Assembly (NCBI RefSeq): GCF_018555685.1
Contig: NZ_JAFLWW010000006.1
Span: 487,259 to 551,258, forward strand
Length of the DNA: 64,000 bases
Direction of reading: 5' to 3'
Source: Aminobacter anthyllidis
Lineage (GTDB): Bacteria; Pseudomonadota; Alphaproteobacteria; Rhizobiales; Rhizobiaceae
Part shown: positions 1-8,446 of the stretch, piece after piece
Numbering within the stretch: the first letter of the stretch is position 1
Layout: each line of letters opens with the position of its first letter
Notes under the pieces: generated by a model
Seen by the model: the letters and a program-made list of their open reading frames with translations, nothing else
Told to the model about the DNA's origin: nothing
Database searches by the model: none
Program-made: the position numbers and the translations under genes

Positions 1-92
1 GGCACGTCTCAGCCTTCGGCCATCATTTTGCCCGAAACGAGCGCATTGTTGCTGCAATCTGGGGACGTGGCGGGCATACGAGAGGGGCGCTT

Positions 93-803
93 TTGATCGC
101 CAAGAATTGGAAGATGCCGATGCTTGTCGGCGTCGTGGCCTTGCCGTTCATCGTTTCGGGATGCACCACCAGCAAGCTCGCTGACGGCATTACCACGAGT
201 TCGGTTCGTTCGGGTTCCTACGCCTATACGGCGAAGGACAAGGAATGCCTGGCCAGGGCGATGTTCTTCGAATCCAACCGCTCCAGCCGCGACGGCCTTG
301 TCGCCGTCGGCAGCGTCGTCATGAACCGTCTCAAGTCGGGCGAGTATGGCGACAGCGTCTGCGGCGTGGTCGGCCAGAAGAACCAGTTCGCGCCCGGGGT
401 TTTGTCGCGGCCGATGAATTCAAAGGCCTTGCCCGACGTACAGGCGGCCGCGGAATCCGTGCTCAAGGGCGAGCGCCATCCCAAGGTGAAGGACGAAGTG
501 ATGTTCTTCCACACGGCAGGGCTGAAATTCCCCTACAAGAACATGCACTACACAACCGTCGCCGGCGGCAACGCCTTCTACGAGAAGCGCAGCCGCAGAA
601 AGCCGCTGCCAGCCATGCCCGAAACGATGGTCGCCTCAGTCGAGCAGCCGGCGCTGCCTGGCGTCGTCGAGGAGGCGCCGGCGACTGTCGCTTCCGCCGG
701 TTCCGATGCAGCCCTGGCCAGCGCGATGTCGTTCCAGGCGACCCCGGAGAATGCCGACGCGATCGGCGCGCTGATCGCCAGCCAGGATCGGCCGATGGAA
801 TGA
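93..803 (+). CDS. SleB-family cell wall hydrolase, probable lipoprotein
   Basis: Predicted cortex-lytic/SleB-type (Hydrolase_2) peptidoglycan hydrolase of 236 residues. The N-terminus is a short hydrophobic segment ending in a lipobox-like VSGC (Cys about residue 24), so the protein is probably anchored to a membrane facing the periplasm. The hydrolase domain covers about residues 48-165, with the family ECLARAMFFES segment (likely catalytic Glu about 60), AVGSVVMNR, and the NQFA motif. The Pro/Ala-rich C-terminal 50 residues look unstructured. The start is TTG, chosen because GAGAGGGG lies 5-8 bases upstream; an in-frame ATG at 114 would keep the lipobox. It lies upstream of recR on the same strand. 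Family call is firm; substrate specificity is not visible. Confidence 0.82.
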   Translation: MIAKNWKMPMLVGVVALPFIVSGCTTSKLADGITTSSVRSGSYAYTAKDKECLARAMFFESNRSSRDGLVAVGSVVMNRLKSGEYGDSVCGVVGQKNQFAPGVLSRPMNSKALPDVQAAAESVLKGERHPKVKDEVMFFHTAGLKFPYKNMHYTTVAGGNAFYEKRSRRKPLPAMPETMVASVEQPALPGVVEEAPATVASAGSDAALASAMSFQATPENADAIGALIASQDRPME

Positions 804-851
804 TCGAATAGGGAGTAGTGGGGCCTGAGCGGTGGCGCCGCACCGCTACTT

Positions 852-879
852 CACTATTCGCTACTCACTATTCGCTACT
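852..879. repeat. 14-bp perfect tandem repeat
   Basis: CACTATTCGCTACT occurs twice head to tail (852-865 and 866-879), just upstream of recR. Simple short duplications of this kind are common in rhizobial intergenic DNA; no function is implied. Confidence 0.7.
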
Positions 880-896
880 CGTTTTATATCGCTTCC

Positions 897-1502
897 ATGT
901 CGAAGCGAATCGCCGGTCCCGAGATCGAACGCCTGATCCAGCTCCTGGCCAAGGTGCCGGGGCTTGGGCCGCGTTCGGCCCGCCGCGCCGCCCTTCACCT
1001 GATCAAGAAGAAAGAACAGCTGCTCGCGCCGCTGGCCGACGCCATGAGCGAAGCGGTCGACAAGGTGCGGGTGTGCTCGACCTGCGGCAATGTCGACACC
1101 TCCGACCCTTGCATGATCTGCACCGATCCGCGCCGTGACTCGACCACCATCATCGTTGTCGAGGATGTGTCCGATCTCTGGGCGCTGGAGCGGGCTGGCG
1201 CCATGAACGCGCGTTTCCATGTGCTCGGCGGCACGCTGTCGCCGCTTGATGGCGTGGGCCCGGACCAGCTGACCATCAAGCAGCTGGTGACGCGGATCGC
1301 CGAGGGTGGGGTCAGCGAGGTCATTCTCGCGGTTAACGCCACGGTCGAGGGCCAGACCACGGCGCATTACCTGACCGATCAGCTTTCCGGCTTCGACATC
1401 AAGGTCACACGGCTGGCGCATGGCGTGCCGGTCGGCGGCGAGCTCGACTATCTCGACGAGGGCACGCTGTCAGCTGCGCTCAAGTCGCGGACCGTGTTTT
1501 GA
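897..1502 (+). CDS. recR: Recombination mediator protein RecR
   Basis: RecR (201 residues, normal length) works with RecO/RecF to load RecA on gapped DNA. Visible features are the N-terminal helix-hairpin-helix region with [15 protein letters not shown], the four-cysteine zinc finger CSTCG...CMIC at about residues 60-75, and the following Toprim domain with the acidic stretch [14 protein letters not shown] and [19 protein letters not shown]. The C-terminus ARGxPxG-like segment [19 protein letters not shown] is conserved. The ATG at 897 is the natural family start. The usual dnaX-ybaB partners would lie outside the window to the left or have been separated; a SleB-type gene is immediately upstream. 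Confidence 0.96.
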   Translation: MSKRIAGPEIERLIQLLAKVPGLGPRSARRAALHLIKKKEQLLAPLADAMSEAVDKVRVCSTCGNVDTSDPCMICTDPRRDSTTIIVVEDVSDLWALERAGAMNARFHVLGGTLSPLDGVGPDQLTIKQLVTRIAEGGVSEVILAVNATVEGQTTAHYLTDQLSGFDIKVTRLAHGVPVGGELDYLDEGTLSAALKSRTVF

Positions 1503-1526
1503 CGCAATTGCGGTGAAGGAAGCTGC

Positions 1527-2969
1527 ATGAGCAAAGGTTCTGAATCGTCGCAGCTCCGTCCCACCCCCCTCTGCCCTGCCGGGCATCTCCCCCGCAAGGG
1601 GGGAGATCGGCAGCTTCTGGCGCGCCGCTCATCTGGCTACGCTGACGATTGGCGGAGACGGTGGCGACAGCTGATCTCCCCCCTTGCGGGGGAGATGGCC
1701 GGCAGGCCAGAGGGGGGTGCGAAGAGGCGAAACCTCCGCAGTTTGGCTGCTGTATTTCTCGTCGCGTTGATGGCGGTTCCTCTCGCCGCTCCCGCCTCCG
1801 CCGCCAGGATCGACGACCAGTTCCAGGCCTGGCTTGCCAAGGATCTCTGGCCCGAAGCCAAGGCCAAGGGCATCTCCAAGGCGACCTTCGATGCGGCCTT
1901 CGACGGTGTCTCCCCCAATCTCAAGCTGCCCGACCTCGTCTTGCCGGGCGAAAAGCCCAAGACGCCGAAGAAGCAGCACCAGGCCGAGTTCGGCTCGCCC
2001 GGCAACTACTTCTCCGAAAAGACGCTGGGTGCCGTCACTGCGGGCGGCCGCACGCGCGCCGGCGCCAACGCCAAAACGCTCGCCGCGATCGAAAAGCGCT
2101 TCGGCGTGCCGGCCGGCGTGGTGCTGGCGATCTGGGGCCGGGAGTCAGGCTTTGGCGCCGCCAAGATGCCCTACGATGCCTTCGAGGTGCTGGGCACTAA
2201 GGCGTTTCTCGCCACCCGCAAGGACATGTTCCGCAAGGAGCTGTTGGCCGGCCTTGAAATGGTCGAGCGCGGGCTGGTCAGCCGCAAGGCGATGCGCTCG
2301 TCCTGGGCCGGCGCGCTCGGCCAGCCGCAGTTCCTGCCGACGTCATTCCTCCAGCACGCCGTCGATTTCGACGGCGACGGCCGCGCCGACATCTGGAACT
2401 CGACACCCGACACGCTGGCCTCGATCGCCAACTATCTCGTCCACTATGGCTGGGTGAAGGGGCGCGACTGGGGTTTTGAAGTGACGCTGCCGGACAACGT
2501 CTCTTGCGCCCTGGAGGGTCCCGACCAGGGCAAGAAAATCGCCGACTGGGCCGCCATGGGCATCACCCGCGTCGGCGGCAAGCCGTTCCCGCCAAACGAG
2601 GCGCGGGCCGAAGGTTTCCTGATGATGCCGGCGGGGCGCAATGGACCTGCCTTCATCGTCACGCCCAATTTCTACGTGCTCAAGGAATACAACGAAAGCG
2701 ACGTCTACGCGCTGTTCATCGGTCACGGTGCCGACCGGATTGCCTCCAGCGACCGGCGTTTCGCGGGTAGCTGGGGCAAGGTCGACGGGCTCTATCGCTC
2801 GGACATCGCCTCAATGCAGCGCGGCCTGGAGAAGCTCGGCTACGATGTTGGCGGCGCCGACGGGTTGCCGGGCTTCAAGACACGCCGGTCGATCGGCGAC
2901 TGGCAGGCCAAGAACGGCTGGGCCGCGACGTGTTTTCCCGACAAGGGGATCGTCGAAGCGATGCGCTGA
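1527..2969 (+). CDS. Lytic murein transglycosylase (MltB/SLT_2 type) with repeat-derived N-terminal insert
   Basis: Membrane-bound lytic transglycosylase B-like enzyme that cleaves glycan strands in the periplasm. The SLT_2 domain spans about residues 95-395, with WGRESGFG carrying the catalytic Glu and the family segments RSSWAGALGQPQFLPTSF and VDFDGDGRADIW. A PG_binding_1 domain is at about 405-475. The signal peptide (RRNLRSLAAVFLVALMA...ASA) starts only at about residue 66. The preceding 55-60 residues are encoded by a long inverted-repeat element (1562-1719), rich in Arg/Gly/Pro and unlike any family member I know. AAGGA about 6 bases before the ATG at 1527 supports this start, so translation would run through the repeat. 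An ATG at 1695 inside the second arm is an alternative. Confidence 0.85.
   Translation: MSKGSESSQLRPTPLCPAGHLPRKGGDRQLLARRSSGYADDWRRRWRQLISPLAGEMAGRPEGGAKRRNLRSLAAVFLVALMAVPLAAPASAARIDDQFQAWLAKDLWPEAKAKGISKATFDAAFDGVSPNLKLPDLVLPGEKPKTPKKQHQAEFGSPGNYFSEKTLGAVTAGGRTRAGANAKTLAAIEKRFGVPAGVVLAIWGRESGFGAAKMPYDAFEVLGTKAFLATRKDMFRKELLAGLEMVERGLVSRKAMRSSWAGALGQPQFLPTSFLQHAVDFDGDGRADIWNSTPDTLASIANYLVHYGWVKGRDWGFEVTLPDNVSCALEGPDQGKKIADWAAMGITRVGGKPFPPNEARAEGFLMMPAGRNGPAFIVTPNFYVLKEYNESDVYALFIGHGADRIASSDRRFAGSWGKVDGLYRSDIASMQRGLEKLGYDVGGADGLPGFKTRRSIGDWQAKNGWAATCFPDKGIVEAMR
1562..1719. repeat. Palindromic repeat element (47-bp inverted arms) inside the transglycosylase gene
   Basis: Arms at 1562-1608 and 1673-1719 are inverted copies, 45 of 47 positions matching by eye, separated by a 64-bp centre. 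The core of each arm is itself a small hairpin (CTCCCCC GCAAG GGGGGAG type). Elements of this kind are frequent between genes in Mesorhizobium-like genomes. Here it sits in frame between the start codon and the signal peptide of a coding sequence without introducing a stop. Confidence 0.85.
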
Positions 2970-2975
2970 ATTCTT

Positions 2976-3001
2976 CCTTCTCCCCGTTTACGGGGAGAAG
3001 G
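2976..3001. repeat. CTCCCCG hairpin repeat, possibly doubling as terminator
   Basis: CCTTCTCCCCG and CGGGGAGAAGG form a perfect 11-bp stem with a TTTA loop directly after the transglycosylase stop. The same stem family recurs at 50536-50564 and 50655-50683. No T-tract follows, so it is best called a dispersed hairpin repeat that may end transcription between two convergent genes. Confidence 0.7.
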
Positions 3002-3112
3002 TGGCCCAAAGGACCGGATGAGGGGCCGCGCCAACCTCTTCGAGCTCAGCTCGCCCTGCTTCGCTCGCAAGCTCGCTTTGCTTCCCTCTCCAGGTAAACG
3101 GGACGAGGAGCC

Positions 3113-4114
3113 TTACGCCGCCTTCGCCAGTCCGGCGCCGACTTCCGCCAAGATCTCGTAGGACCGCTTGCGCGCGGCGTGGTCGAACACCTGCGCCGTG
3201 ACCATCAGCTCGTCTGCACCGGTGCGCGCAATGAAGGCCTCGACGCCACGCCGCACCGTTTCAGGCGACCCGACAACCGCGCAGGCGAGTGTTTGCGACA
3301 GCATCTGGCGCGCGACCGGGTCGAGCTCGCGCTCGTAGCCCTCGAGCGGCGCGGGCAGACGCCCGGGGCGACCGCTGCGCAGATTGACGAAGGCCTGCTG
3401 CACCGAGGTGAACAGGAGCTTTGCCTCCGCGTCGCTGTCGGCGGCAACGATGTTGATGCCGGCCATGACATAAGGCTTGGCCAGCCGCTCCGAGGGCTGG
3501 AAGCGCGAGCGGTAGATTTCGATCGCATGGTCGAGTTCGGACGGGGCGAAATGCGAGGCGAAGGCATAGGGGAGGCCGAGCATGGCGGCGAGCTGGGCGC
3601 CATAGAGGCTGGAACCGAGCACCCAGACCTCGACCTGCTCGCCCTCGCCGGGCACGGCGCGGATGCGCTGCTCCGGCGTTGCCGGCTCGAAATAGCCCAT
3701 CAGCTCGACGACATCCTGAGGGAAATTGTCGACGCCGGCTTCGAGATTGCGGCGCAGCGCGCGTGCGGTCAGCATGTCGGTGCCGGGCGCGCGGCCGATG
3801 CCGAGGTCGATACGGCCGGGGTGCAGGGCGGCCAGCGTGCCGAATTGCTCGGCAATGACCAGCGGCGCATGGTTGGGCAGCATGATGCCGCCGGCGCCGA
3901 CGCGGATGGTGCTGGTGCCGGCGGCGACATGGGCGATGACCACCGAGGTCGCGGCACTGGCGATACCGGCCATGTTGTGGTGTTCAGCCAGCCAGTAGCG
4001 GTGGAAGCCAAGCTTCTCGGCATGGCGGGCGAGGTCGAGCGTGTTGTGCAGCGATTGGCCGGCGGTACTGCCTTCGGTGACTGGCGAAAGGTCGAGGACG
4101 GACAAGGTGGTCAT
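3113..4114 (-). CDS. LLM-class (luciferase-like) flavin-dependent oxidoreductase, MsnO8 type
   Basis: Flavin-dependent monooxygenase of the bacterial luciferase superfamily (333 residues), TIM-barrel fold. Recognisable segments are LSVLDLSPV at the N-terminus, the [14 protein letters not shown] motif, [39 protein letters not shown], and [23 protein letters not shown], all typical of the MsnO8/YhbW-like group. No partner reductase is adjacent. A second luciferase-like gene follows upstream on the same strand (4242-5294). Substrate cannot be told from sequence. Confidence 0.9.
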   Translation of the reverse strand: MTTLSVLDLSPVTEGSTAGQSLHNTLDLARHAEKLGFHRYWLAEHHNMAGIASAATSVVIAHVAAGTSTIRVGAGGIMLPNHAPLVIAEQFGTLAALHPGRIDLGIGRAPGTDMLTARALRRNLEAGVDNFPQDVVELMGYFEPATPEQRIRAVPGEGEQVEVWVLGSSLYGAQLAAMLGLPYAFASHFAPSELDHAIEIYRSRFQPSERLAKPYVMAGINIVAADSDAEAKLLFTSVQQAFVNLRSGRPGRLPAPLEGYERELDPVARQMLSQTLACAVVGSPETVRRGVEAFIARTGADELMVTAQVFDHAARKRSYEILAEVGAGLAKAA

Positions 4115-4241
4115 GAGGCAGCTCCGGCGGGTGGGGACCCGCCGGATATAGGAAGCGTTATGTCAGCAAACAAACCTTCCCTGTGTGCGGAAGTCTTGGT
4201 CCAGCGGCTGAAGCGCTCTGATTGCGCTTCCGGCCGATAGC

Positions 4242-5294
4242 TCAGGCCGCCGTGTCGACAGCGGGAACGCCCAGCTCCTTGCGCACCAGCGGCGCGACCT
4301 TGGTGCCGTAGAGTTCGATCGCCTTCATGATCTTGTCGTGCGGCATGAGGCCGATCGCCATCTGCAGCAGGAAGCGGTCGTTCTTGAAGATCTTGTGCTG
4401 CGCCACGATCTTTTCTGCGACGACTTCCGGGTTGCCGACGAACAGCGCGCCTTGCGGTGAGCGCGATTGGTCGAAATGCGCCCTGGATGTCGGCCCCCAG
4501 CCGCGCTCGCGGCCGATCCGGTTCATCACCTCGGCCTGTGGCAGGTAGAAGTCGTCCGCCGCCTGCTCGGTCGTTTCGCCGATGAAGCCATGCACGTTGA
4601 TGCTGGTGGCAAGCTTGGCAGGGTCCTGGCCGCCTCGGCGGGCCGCCTCGCGATAGAGGTCGAACAGCGGCGCGAATCGCGCCGGTTCGCCGCCGATGAT
4701 GGCGAGCGCCAGCGGCAGCCCGAGTACGCCGGCGCGGGCAGCCGATTGCGGCGTGCCGCCAATGGCGATCCAGATCGGCAGCTTGTCCTGATAGGGGCGG
4801 GGATAGACGCCACGGTCGTTGATCGGCGCGCGATGCGTACCGGTCCAGGTCACGCGCTCGCTGTCGCGCAGGGCAAGCAAAAGGTCGAGCTTCTCGGCGA
4901 ACAGCTCGTCATAATCCTCGAGGTTGTAGCCGAACAGCGGAAACGATTCGATGAAGGAGCCGCGCCCGGCCATGATCTCGGCGCGGCCGCCGGAAAGCTG
5001 GTCGAGCGTGGCGAACTGCTGGAACACGCGTACCGGATCGTCCGACGACAGCACGGTCACAGCGCTCGTCAGCCGGATGCGCTTGGTGCGCTCGGCGGCG
5101 GCGGCAAGGGCAACGACGGGTGCCGAGGCTGCATAGTCCGGGCGGTGGTGCTCGCCGAGGCCGAAAACGTCGAGGCCGACCTGGTCGGCCAGTTCGATTT
5201 CTTCGATCAGATTGCGCAGCCGCTGATGCGCCCCGATGGCGTTGGCGCCGGGCTCTGGGCTAACGTCTGCAAAAGTGTAGAGGCCAAGTTCCAT
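4242..5294 (-). CDS. LLM-class flavin-dependent oxidoreductase
   Basis: Second luciferase-like monooxygenase, about 350 residues. Family segments are [15 protein letters not shown], the [18 protein letters not shown] strand, [44 protein letters not shown] flavin region, and [17 protein letters not shown]. It is only distantly similar to its neighbour at 3113-4114, belonging to the group annotated as Atu2307-like/SP_0267-like oxidoreductases. The ATG at 5294 is chosen because the conserved strand begins there; the frame stays open to 5345 upstream, which would add 17 residues with no family counterpart. Substrate unknown. Confidence 0.88.
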   Translation of the reverse strand: MELGLYTFADVSPEPGANAIGAHQRLRNLIEEIELADQVGLDVFGLGEHHRPDYAASAPVVALAAAAERTKRIRLTSAVTVLSSDDPVRVFQQFATLDQLSGGRAEIMAGRGSFIESFPLFGYNLEDYDELFAEKLDLLLALRDSERVTWTGTHRAPINDRGVYPRPYQDKLPIWIAIGGTPQSAARAGVLGLPLALAIIGGEPARFAPLFDLYREAARRGGQDPAKLATSINVHGFIGETTEQAADDFYLPQAEVMNRIGRERGWGPTSRAHFDQSRSPQGALFVGNPEVVAEKIVAQHKIFKNDRFLLQMAIGLMPHDKIMKAIELYGTKVAPLVRKELGVPAVDTAA

Positions 5295-5454
5295 GATCGC
5301 TGGTCCTATCGCTGGTTTTCGTGCTACAGGTAGCCATCGCTCCACAAAGCCGCCAGATGCGGTCTAGTGAACAATCCATATCGAGATTGGCGCCAAAGAG
5401 CGTTTCCTATCCGCAACATCACGCGAATTCATGGGAGACACGCCTTTTTGGCGC

Positions 5455-5482
5455 TTGAACTATGCCTTCGCACGCGTATGTA
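5455..5482 (+). promoter_or_regulatory. Candidate sigma-70 promoter for the DUF6481 gene
   Basis: TTGAAC (5455-5460), 16-bp spacer, TATGTA (5477-5482), about 30 bases before the proposed start at 5514. Inferred by eye from consensus similarity and position only. Confidence 0.4.
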
Positions 5483-5513
5483 AACGTCGCGAAGTGACTC
5501 CAGGGAAATCAAA

Positions 5514-5942
5514 TTGGCAATCTACAGGGAAAAAGACGTCTTCGAGCGGCGTAACGCCGCCAATGACGCAAAGAAAGCTCTCCTCGAAAAGTACAAGGCT
5601 CGCCCGGCAGCCGACGATCCAGAAGTTCTGGCACGCCAGGCCGAGCGCAAGGCCATCCTCGAGGCTCGCGCCATCCGCGAAGCCGAGAAGGAAAAGCTGA
5701 GGCAGGAACGCCTGGCTCGCGAAGCCATTGAAAAGGCCGAGCGCGAAGCCAAGGCCGAAGCTGAACGCCTGGCCGCCGAAGAGGCCGCACAGGCGGAAGC
5801 CAAGGCACGCGAGGCCGAAGAGGCCGACCGCATCAGCCGCCTGCTCTCCGACGAGGCAGAGCGCAAGGCCAAGCGTGACGCGCGTTACGCAGCGCGCAAG
5901 TCGCGCGGCAAGCGGATGCCGCCTTCGGCCAACTTCGGCTGA
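5514..5942 (+). CDS. DUF6481 family coiled-coil protein
   Basis: Small (142 residues), highly charged protein, with almost continuous Ala/Glu/Lys/Arg heptads from about residue 15 to 120, predicting a long helix or coiled coil. The N-terminal pattern FERRNAANDAKKALLEKYKARPAADDPE and the basic tail ARKSRGKR match the DUF6481 family of rhizobial and related proteins, whose role is unknown. The start is a TTG preceded by AGGGA at a normal distance, consistent with the conserved N-terminus. It appears to be a single-gene transcript with its own promoter. No signal peptide or membrane segment. Confidence 0.75.
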   Translation: MAIYREKDVFERRNAANDAKKALLEKYKARPAADDPEVLARQAERKAILEARAIREAEKEKLRQERLAREAIEKAEREAKAEAERLAAEEAAQAEAKAREAEEADRISRLLSDEAERKAKRDARYAARKSRGKRMPPSANFG

Positions 5943-6141
5943 TCACAGGCCAATTCGCATGAATGACGCGTCGGCCCGTTAGCCGGGCTCGATCGCGCGA
6001 ATTCAAACGTCCAGCGATTCGCAAACGGGGTGATTGCCAGGCCCCGGGCGCGGATCGCGTTCGTGCGTCTGATGCACGGCTGCTGAAATCGGAATCGATC
6101 CTCGCCAGGGCGTGCAAAAATCAAAGCTTGGGAAATGGTGA

Positions 6142-6164
6142 GGCCCGCCCGTTTCGGGCAGGCC
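6142..6164 (-). terminator. Hairpin downstream of sugE
   Basis: GGCCCGCCCG TTT CGGGCAGGCC forms a 10-bp stem with one mismatch about 20 bases past the sugE stop, followed on the minus strand by a T-containing but not pure T-tract. Probable transcription terminator. Confidence 0.55.
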
Positions 6165-6182
6165 GTTGCAAAGGTTGGCTGA

Positions 6183-6497
6183 TCAGGCGACGAGCTTGAG
6201 GCCAACGATGCCCGAGACGATCAGGCCGATGCAGGCGAGGCGAATCGCTGTCGCCGGCTCGCCGAAAAGCCAGATGCCGAGCATCGCGGTGCCGACGGTG
6301 CCGATGCCGGTCCAGATCGCATAGGCGGTGCCGAGGGGCAGCGACTTCAGCGCCAGACCGAGCAGGCCGAGGCTGATGACCATCGAGGCTACGGTGAGGA
6401 CGGTCGGCGTCAGCTTCGAAAAGCCGTCCGTATACTTCAGGCCGATGGCCCAGCCGATCTCGAACAGGCCGGCGAAAAACAGATAAGTCCAAGCCAT
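6183..6497 (-). CDS. sugE: SMR-family guanidinium exporter (SugE/Gdx)
   Basis: 104-residue small multidrug resistance protein with four transmembrane helices, functioning as an antiparallel dimer in the inner membrane. The first helix carries the essential Glu in FFAGLFEIGWAIGLKY, and helix 3 has GTAYAIWTGIGTVGTAM, the signature that separates SugE/Gdx (guanidinium/proton antiporters) from EmrE-type drug pumps. The ATG at 6497 has GGAG 7 bases upstream and matches the family N-terminus MAWTYLFF. The 5' leader folds as a mini-ykkC riboswitch (separate entry), which strongly supports guanidinium as the substrate. Single-gene unit. Confidence 0.93.
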   Translation of the reverse strand: MAWTYLFFAGLFEIGWAIGLKYTDGFSKLTPTVLTVASMVISLGLLGLALKSLPLGTAYAIWTGIGTVGTAMLGIWLFGEPATAIRLACIGLIVSGIVGLKLVA

Positions 6498-6515
6498 GGA
6501 ACGCTCCATTGGAAT

Positions 6516-6564
6516 GGCGGGTCGTCCCAGCCGGTTTTTTTGGGAGATGCAAGGCCGTCCTTGC
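6516..6564 (-). promoter_or_regulatory. mini-ykkC (guanidine-II) riboswitch
   Basis: On the minus strand, two short hairpins with ACGR loops precede sugE: GCAAGG-ACGG-CCTTGC (6549-6564) and GGCTGGG-ACGA-CCCGCC (6516-6532), joined by a 16-nt A-rich linker. This is the defining architecture of mini-ykkC. The second hairpin ends about 10 bases before the GGAG ribosome site, fitting translational control: guanidine would lock the hairpins and expose the Shine-Dalgarno. Seen directly; ligand assignment follows the known family. Confidence 0.9.
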
Positions 6565-6655
6565 ACCGGTTAGATAGGTTTTTTCAAAGAAAAATTCAAC
6601 CATGCGCCCGGCCGAAACCGGGCGTGGTTGATTGGCGTCTAGCCAGCCTGAAGGA

Positions 6656-6781
6656 CTACTTGTCCTTGATCTTGATTGCCTGCACCGGAGGCGCCTTGAA
6701 TGCCGGCGTGGGCGCAGGCTTCTTGGCATCTTTTTTCGGTTTCCGGGCTTCTTTCCCGGCTTTCATCGCACCCTTGGCCAT
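6656..6781 (-). CDS. Small Lys-rich protein, 41 residues
   Basis: A short reading frame with ATG at 6781 and TAG at 6656-6658, encoding 41 residues. About one third are Lys, mixed with Ala and Pro (MAKGAMKAGKEARKPKKDAK...). A strong GGGAG ribosome site lies 8-9 bases before the ATG. The composition is that of a nucleic-acid-binding or disordered tail-like peptide. I do not recognise a family; similar tiny Lys/Ala/Pro-rich genes are annotated as hypothetical in rhizobia. It lies between sugE and a divergent CDF transporter. Confidence 0.55.
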   Translation of the reverse strand: MAKGAMKAGKEARKPKKDAKKPAPTPAFKAPPVQAIKIKDK

Positions 6782-6933
6782 GATTCGTTTCTCCCGCTGC
6801 TGAGACGCGAAGTGAAACGCGAAGTCGCCGCGCTTGCAAGAGGGGTATTGAGGGCGACGACAACGGCCGTGCCAAGGCGAAAATGCTTGAGTGGGCCAGC
6901 GTCCCGGCTACTCTGTTCGAACACGAGGGACAG

Positions 6934-7911
6934 ATGGCGGCGCAATCCGGCTCCAGATTTGTGATCTTCGCCGCGATTGCAGGCAACCTGCTGATCGCGG
7001 TGACCAAGTTCGTAGCTGCCGCCTACACCGGCAGTTCGGCGATGCTGTCGGAAGGCGTGCATTCGCTGGTCGATACCGGCAACGGCCTGCTTCTGCTCTA
7101 CGGCTTGCATCGCGCCGCCCAGCCGCCTGATTTGATGCACCCGCTCGGCCATGGCCGCGAGCTCTATTTCTGGAGCTTCATCGTCGCACTGCTGGTCTTC
7201 GCGCTCGGTGCCGGCGTCGCCTTCTACGAAGGCATTATCCACATGCTCGATCCCGAGCCGATCGAGAACCCGCTCATCAACTATGTGGTGCTTGCTCTGT
7301 GCATGGTGTTCGAGGGTGGTTCTTGGCTGGTCGCGCTCAAGGAATTCCGTCGCAGCAAGGGCGAGCTCGGCTACATCGAGGCCGTGCGCCGCAGCAAGGA
7401 TCCGAGCGTCTACACCGTCCTGTTCGAAGACAGCGCGGCGCTGCTCGGCCTGGTGATTGCGTTCGTCGGCATATCGGCTGCGCATTATTTCGAGCAGCCC
7501 TGGCTCGACGGTGCCGCCTCGATTGGCATCAGCCTGATCCTGGGAGCGACCGCCGTGTTCCTGGCGCGCGAGAGCAAGGGGCTGCTGATGGGCGAGCCGG
7601 CGTCGCGCGACGTGCAGTCGTCGATCCTGGCGATCGCCCAGGCCGATCCTGCCGTCGAAAGGGCTAATGGCGTGCTGACCGTGCATCTGGGACCGGAGCA
7701 GGTTGTCGCCGGGCTGAGCCTCGATTTTGTCGATCATCTCTCCGCCGCCGACATCGAGACCTGCGTCGAGCGGCTGGAAGCCAGGCTCAAGGCCGAAGTG
7801 CCCGAGGTGACGGCGGTGTTCGTCAAGCCGCAGACATCGCAGCTCTGGCGGGAACGGCGAGAGCGGATCGTCAACCCTGACGCTGGGACGGCCGCGCCTG
7901 ACAGCGAGTAG
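6934..7911 (+). CDS. Cation diffusion facilitator (CDF) transporter
   Basis: 325-residue divalent metal efflux protein of the CDF family in the inner membrane. About six transmembrane segments lie in the first 210 residues. The helix-2 motif SSAMLSEGVHSLVDTGN, with the metal-binding Asp, and LMHPLGHGRELYFWSFI are typical of the FieF/ZitB-like subgroup. The C-terminal cytoplasmic domain (about 225-310) has the CDF ferredoxin-like pattern ending in VTAVFVKP. The ATG at 6934 is preferred: GAGGGA lies just upstream and the conserved region begins there; an ATG at 6883 would add 17 residues. Metal specificity cannot be decided. Confidence 0.9.
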   Translation: MAAQSGSRFVIFAAIAGNLLIAVTKFVAAAYTGSSAMLSEGVHSLVDTGNGLLLLYGLHRAAQPPDLMHPLGHGRELYFWSFIVALLVFALGAGVAFYEGIIHMLDPEPIENPLINYVVLALCMVFEGGSWLVALKEFRRSKGELGYIEAVRRSKDPSVYTVLFEDSAALLGLVIAFVGISAAHYFEQPWLDGAASIGISLILGATAVFLARESKGLLMGEPASRDVQSSILAIAQADPAVERANGVLTVHLGPEQVVAGLSLDFVDHLSAADIETCVERLEARLKAEVPEVTAVFVKPQTSQLWRERRERIVNPDAGTAAPDSE

Positions 7912-8039
7912 GCACCCGCTCCAACGCCACGGTCTGTCTATGCTGCTGTTGCAGCCAGATCTCTGCCGAAAACCGGTTCCTCCGTTTCAGCTTCGTGCTT
8001 TAGGATGCGGGCAGTCAAAACACCCGAAGGGAGGCTTCC

Positions 8040-8441
8040 ATGAAGATCGAGGGCGGGTGCCATTGCGGCGCCATCACCTACAAGGCCGAAGTCGACCCTG
8101 AAAAGACGGCGATCTGCCATTGCACCGACTGCCAGAAGCTGACCGGAACGGCCTTCCGTGTCACCGTGCCGGTGCCGGAGGACAAGATCGCGTTTTCGGG
8201 AACGCCGAAGATCTACATCAAGACAGGCGAAAGCGGCAACAAGCGCGCGCAGGGCTTCTGTCCGGAATGCGGCTCGCATCTCTTCGCCACCTCCGTCGGT
8301 GACGGGCCAAAGGTCTATGGCCTGAGGACAGGTACCTCAGACCAGCGCGAGCAGCTGGTGCCACGCAAGCAGGTCTGGCACCGCTCGGCGTTGCATTGGC
8401 TGCCGGAATTCGATGGCATGGCGACGGTGGAAAAGGCGTAG
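8040..8441 (+). CDS. GFA-family (CENP-V/formaldehyde-activating-enzyme-like) zinc protein
   Basis: 133-residue protein of the GFA/Mss4-like fold. Zinc-binding cysteines are visible in GGCHCGAITY, CHCTDCQKLTGTAFR and FCPECGSHLF, the three canonical clusters. Members are named after glutathione-dependent formaldehyde-activating enzyme, but most have no proven activity, so only the family is claimed. ATG at 8040 is preceded by GGGAGG. Its 3' end is 5 bp from the end of the convergent rmuC gene. Confidence 0.88.
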   Translation: MKIEGGCHCGAITYKAEVDPEKTAICHCTDCQKLTGTAFRVTVPVPEDKIAFSGTPKIYIKTGESGNKRAQGFCPECGSHLFATSVGDGPKVYGLRTGTSDQREQLVPRKQVWHRSALHWLPEFDGMATVEKA

Positions 8442-8446
8442 CCTGC

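Noticed and set aside
5431..5700. 89-codon plus-strand frame overlapping the DUF6481 gene start
   Set aside because: It overlaps the better frame, spans the inferred promoter, and has no coding character.
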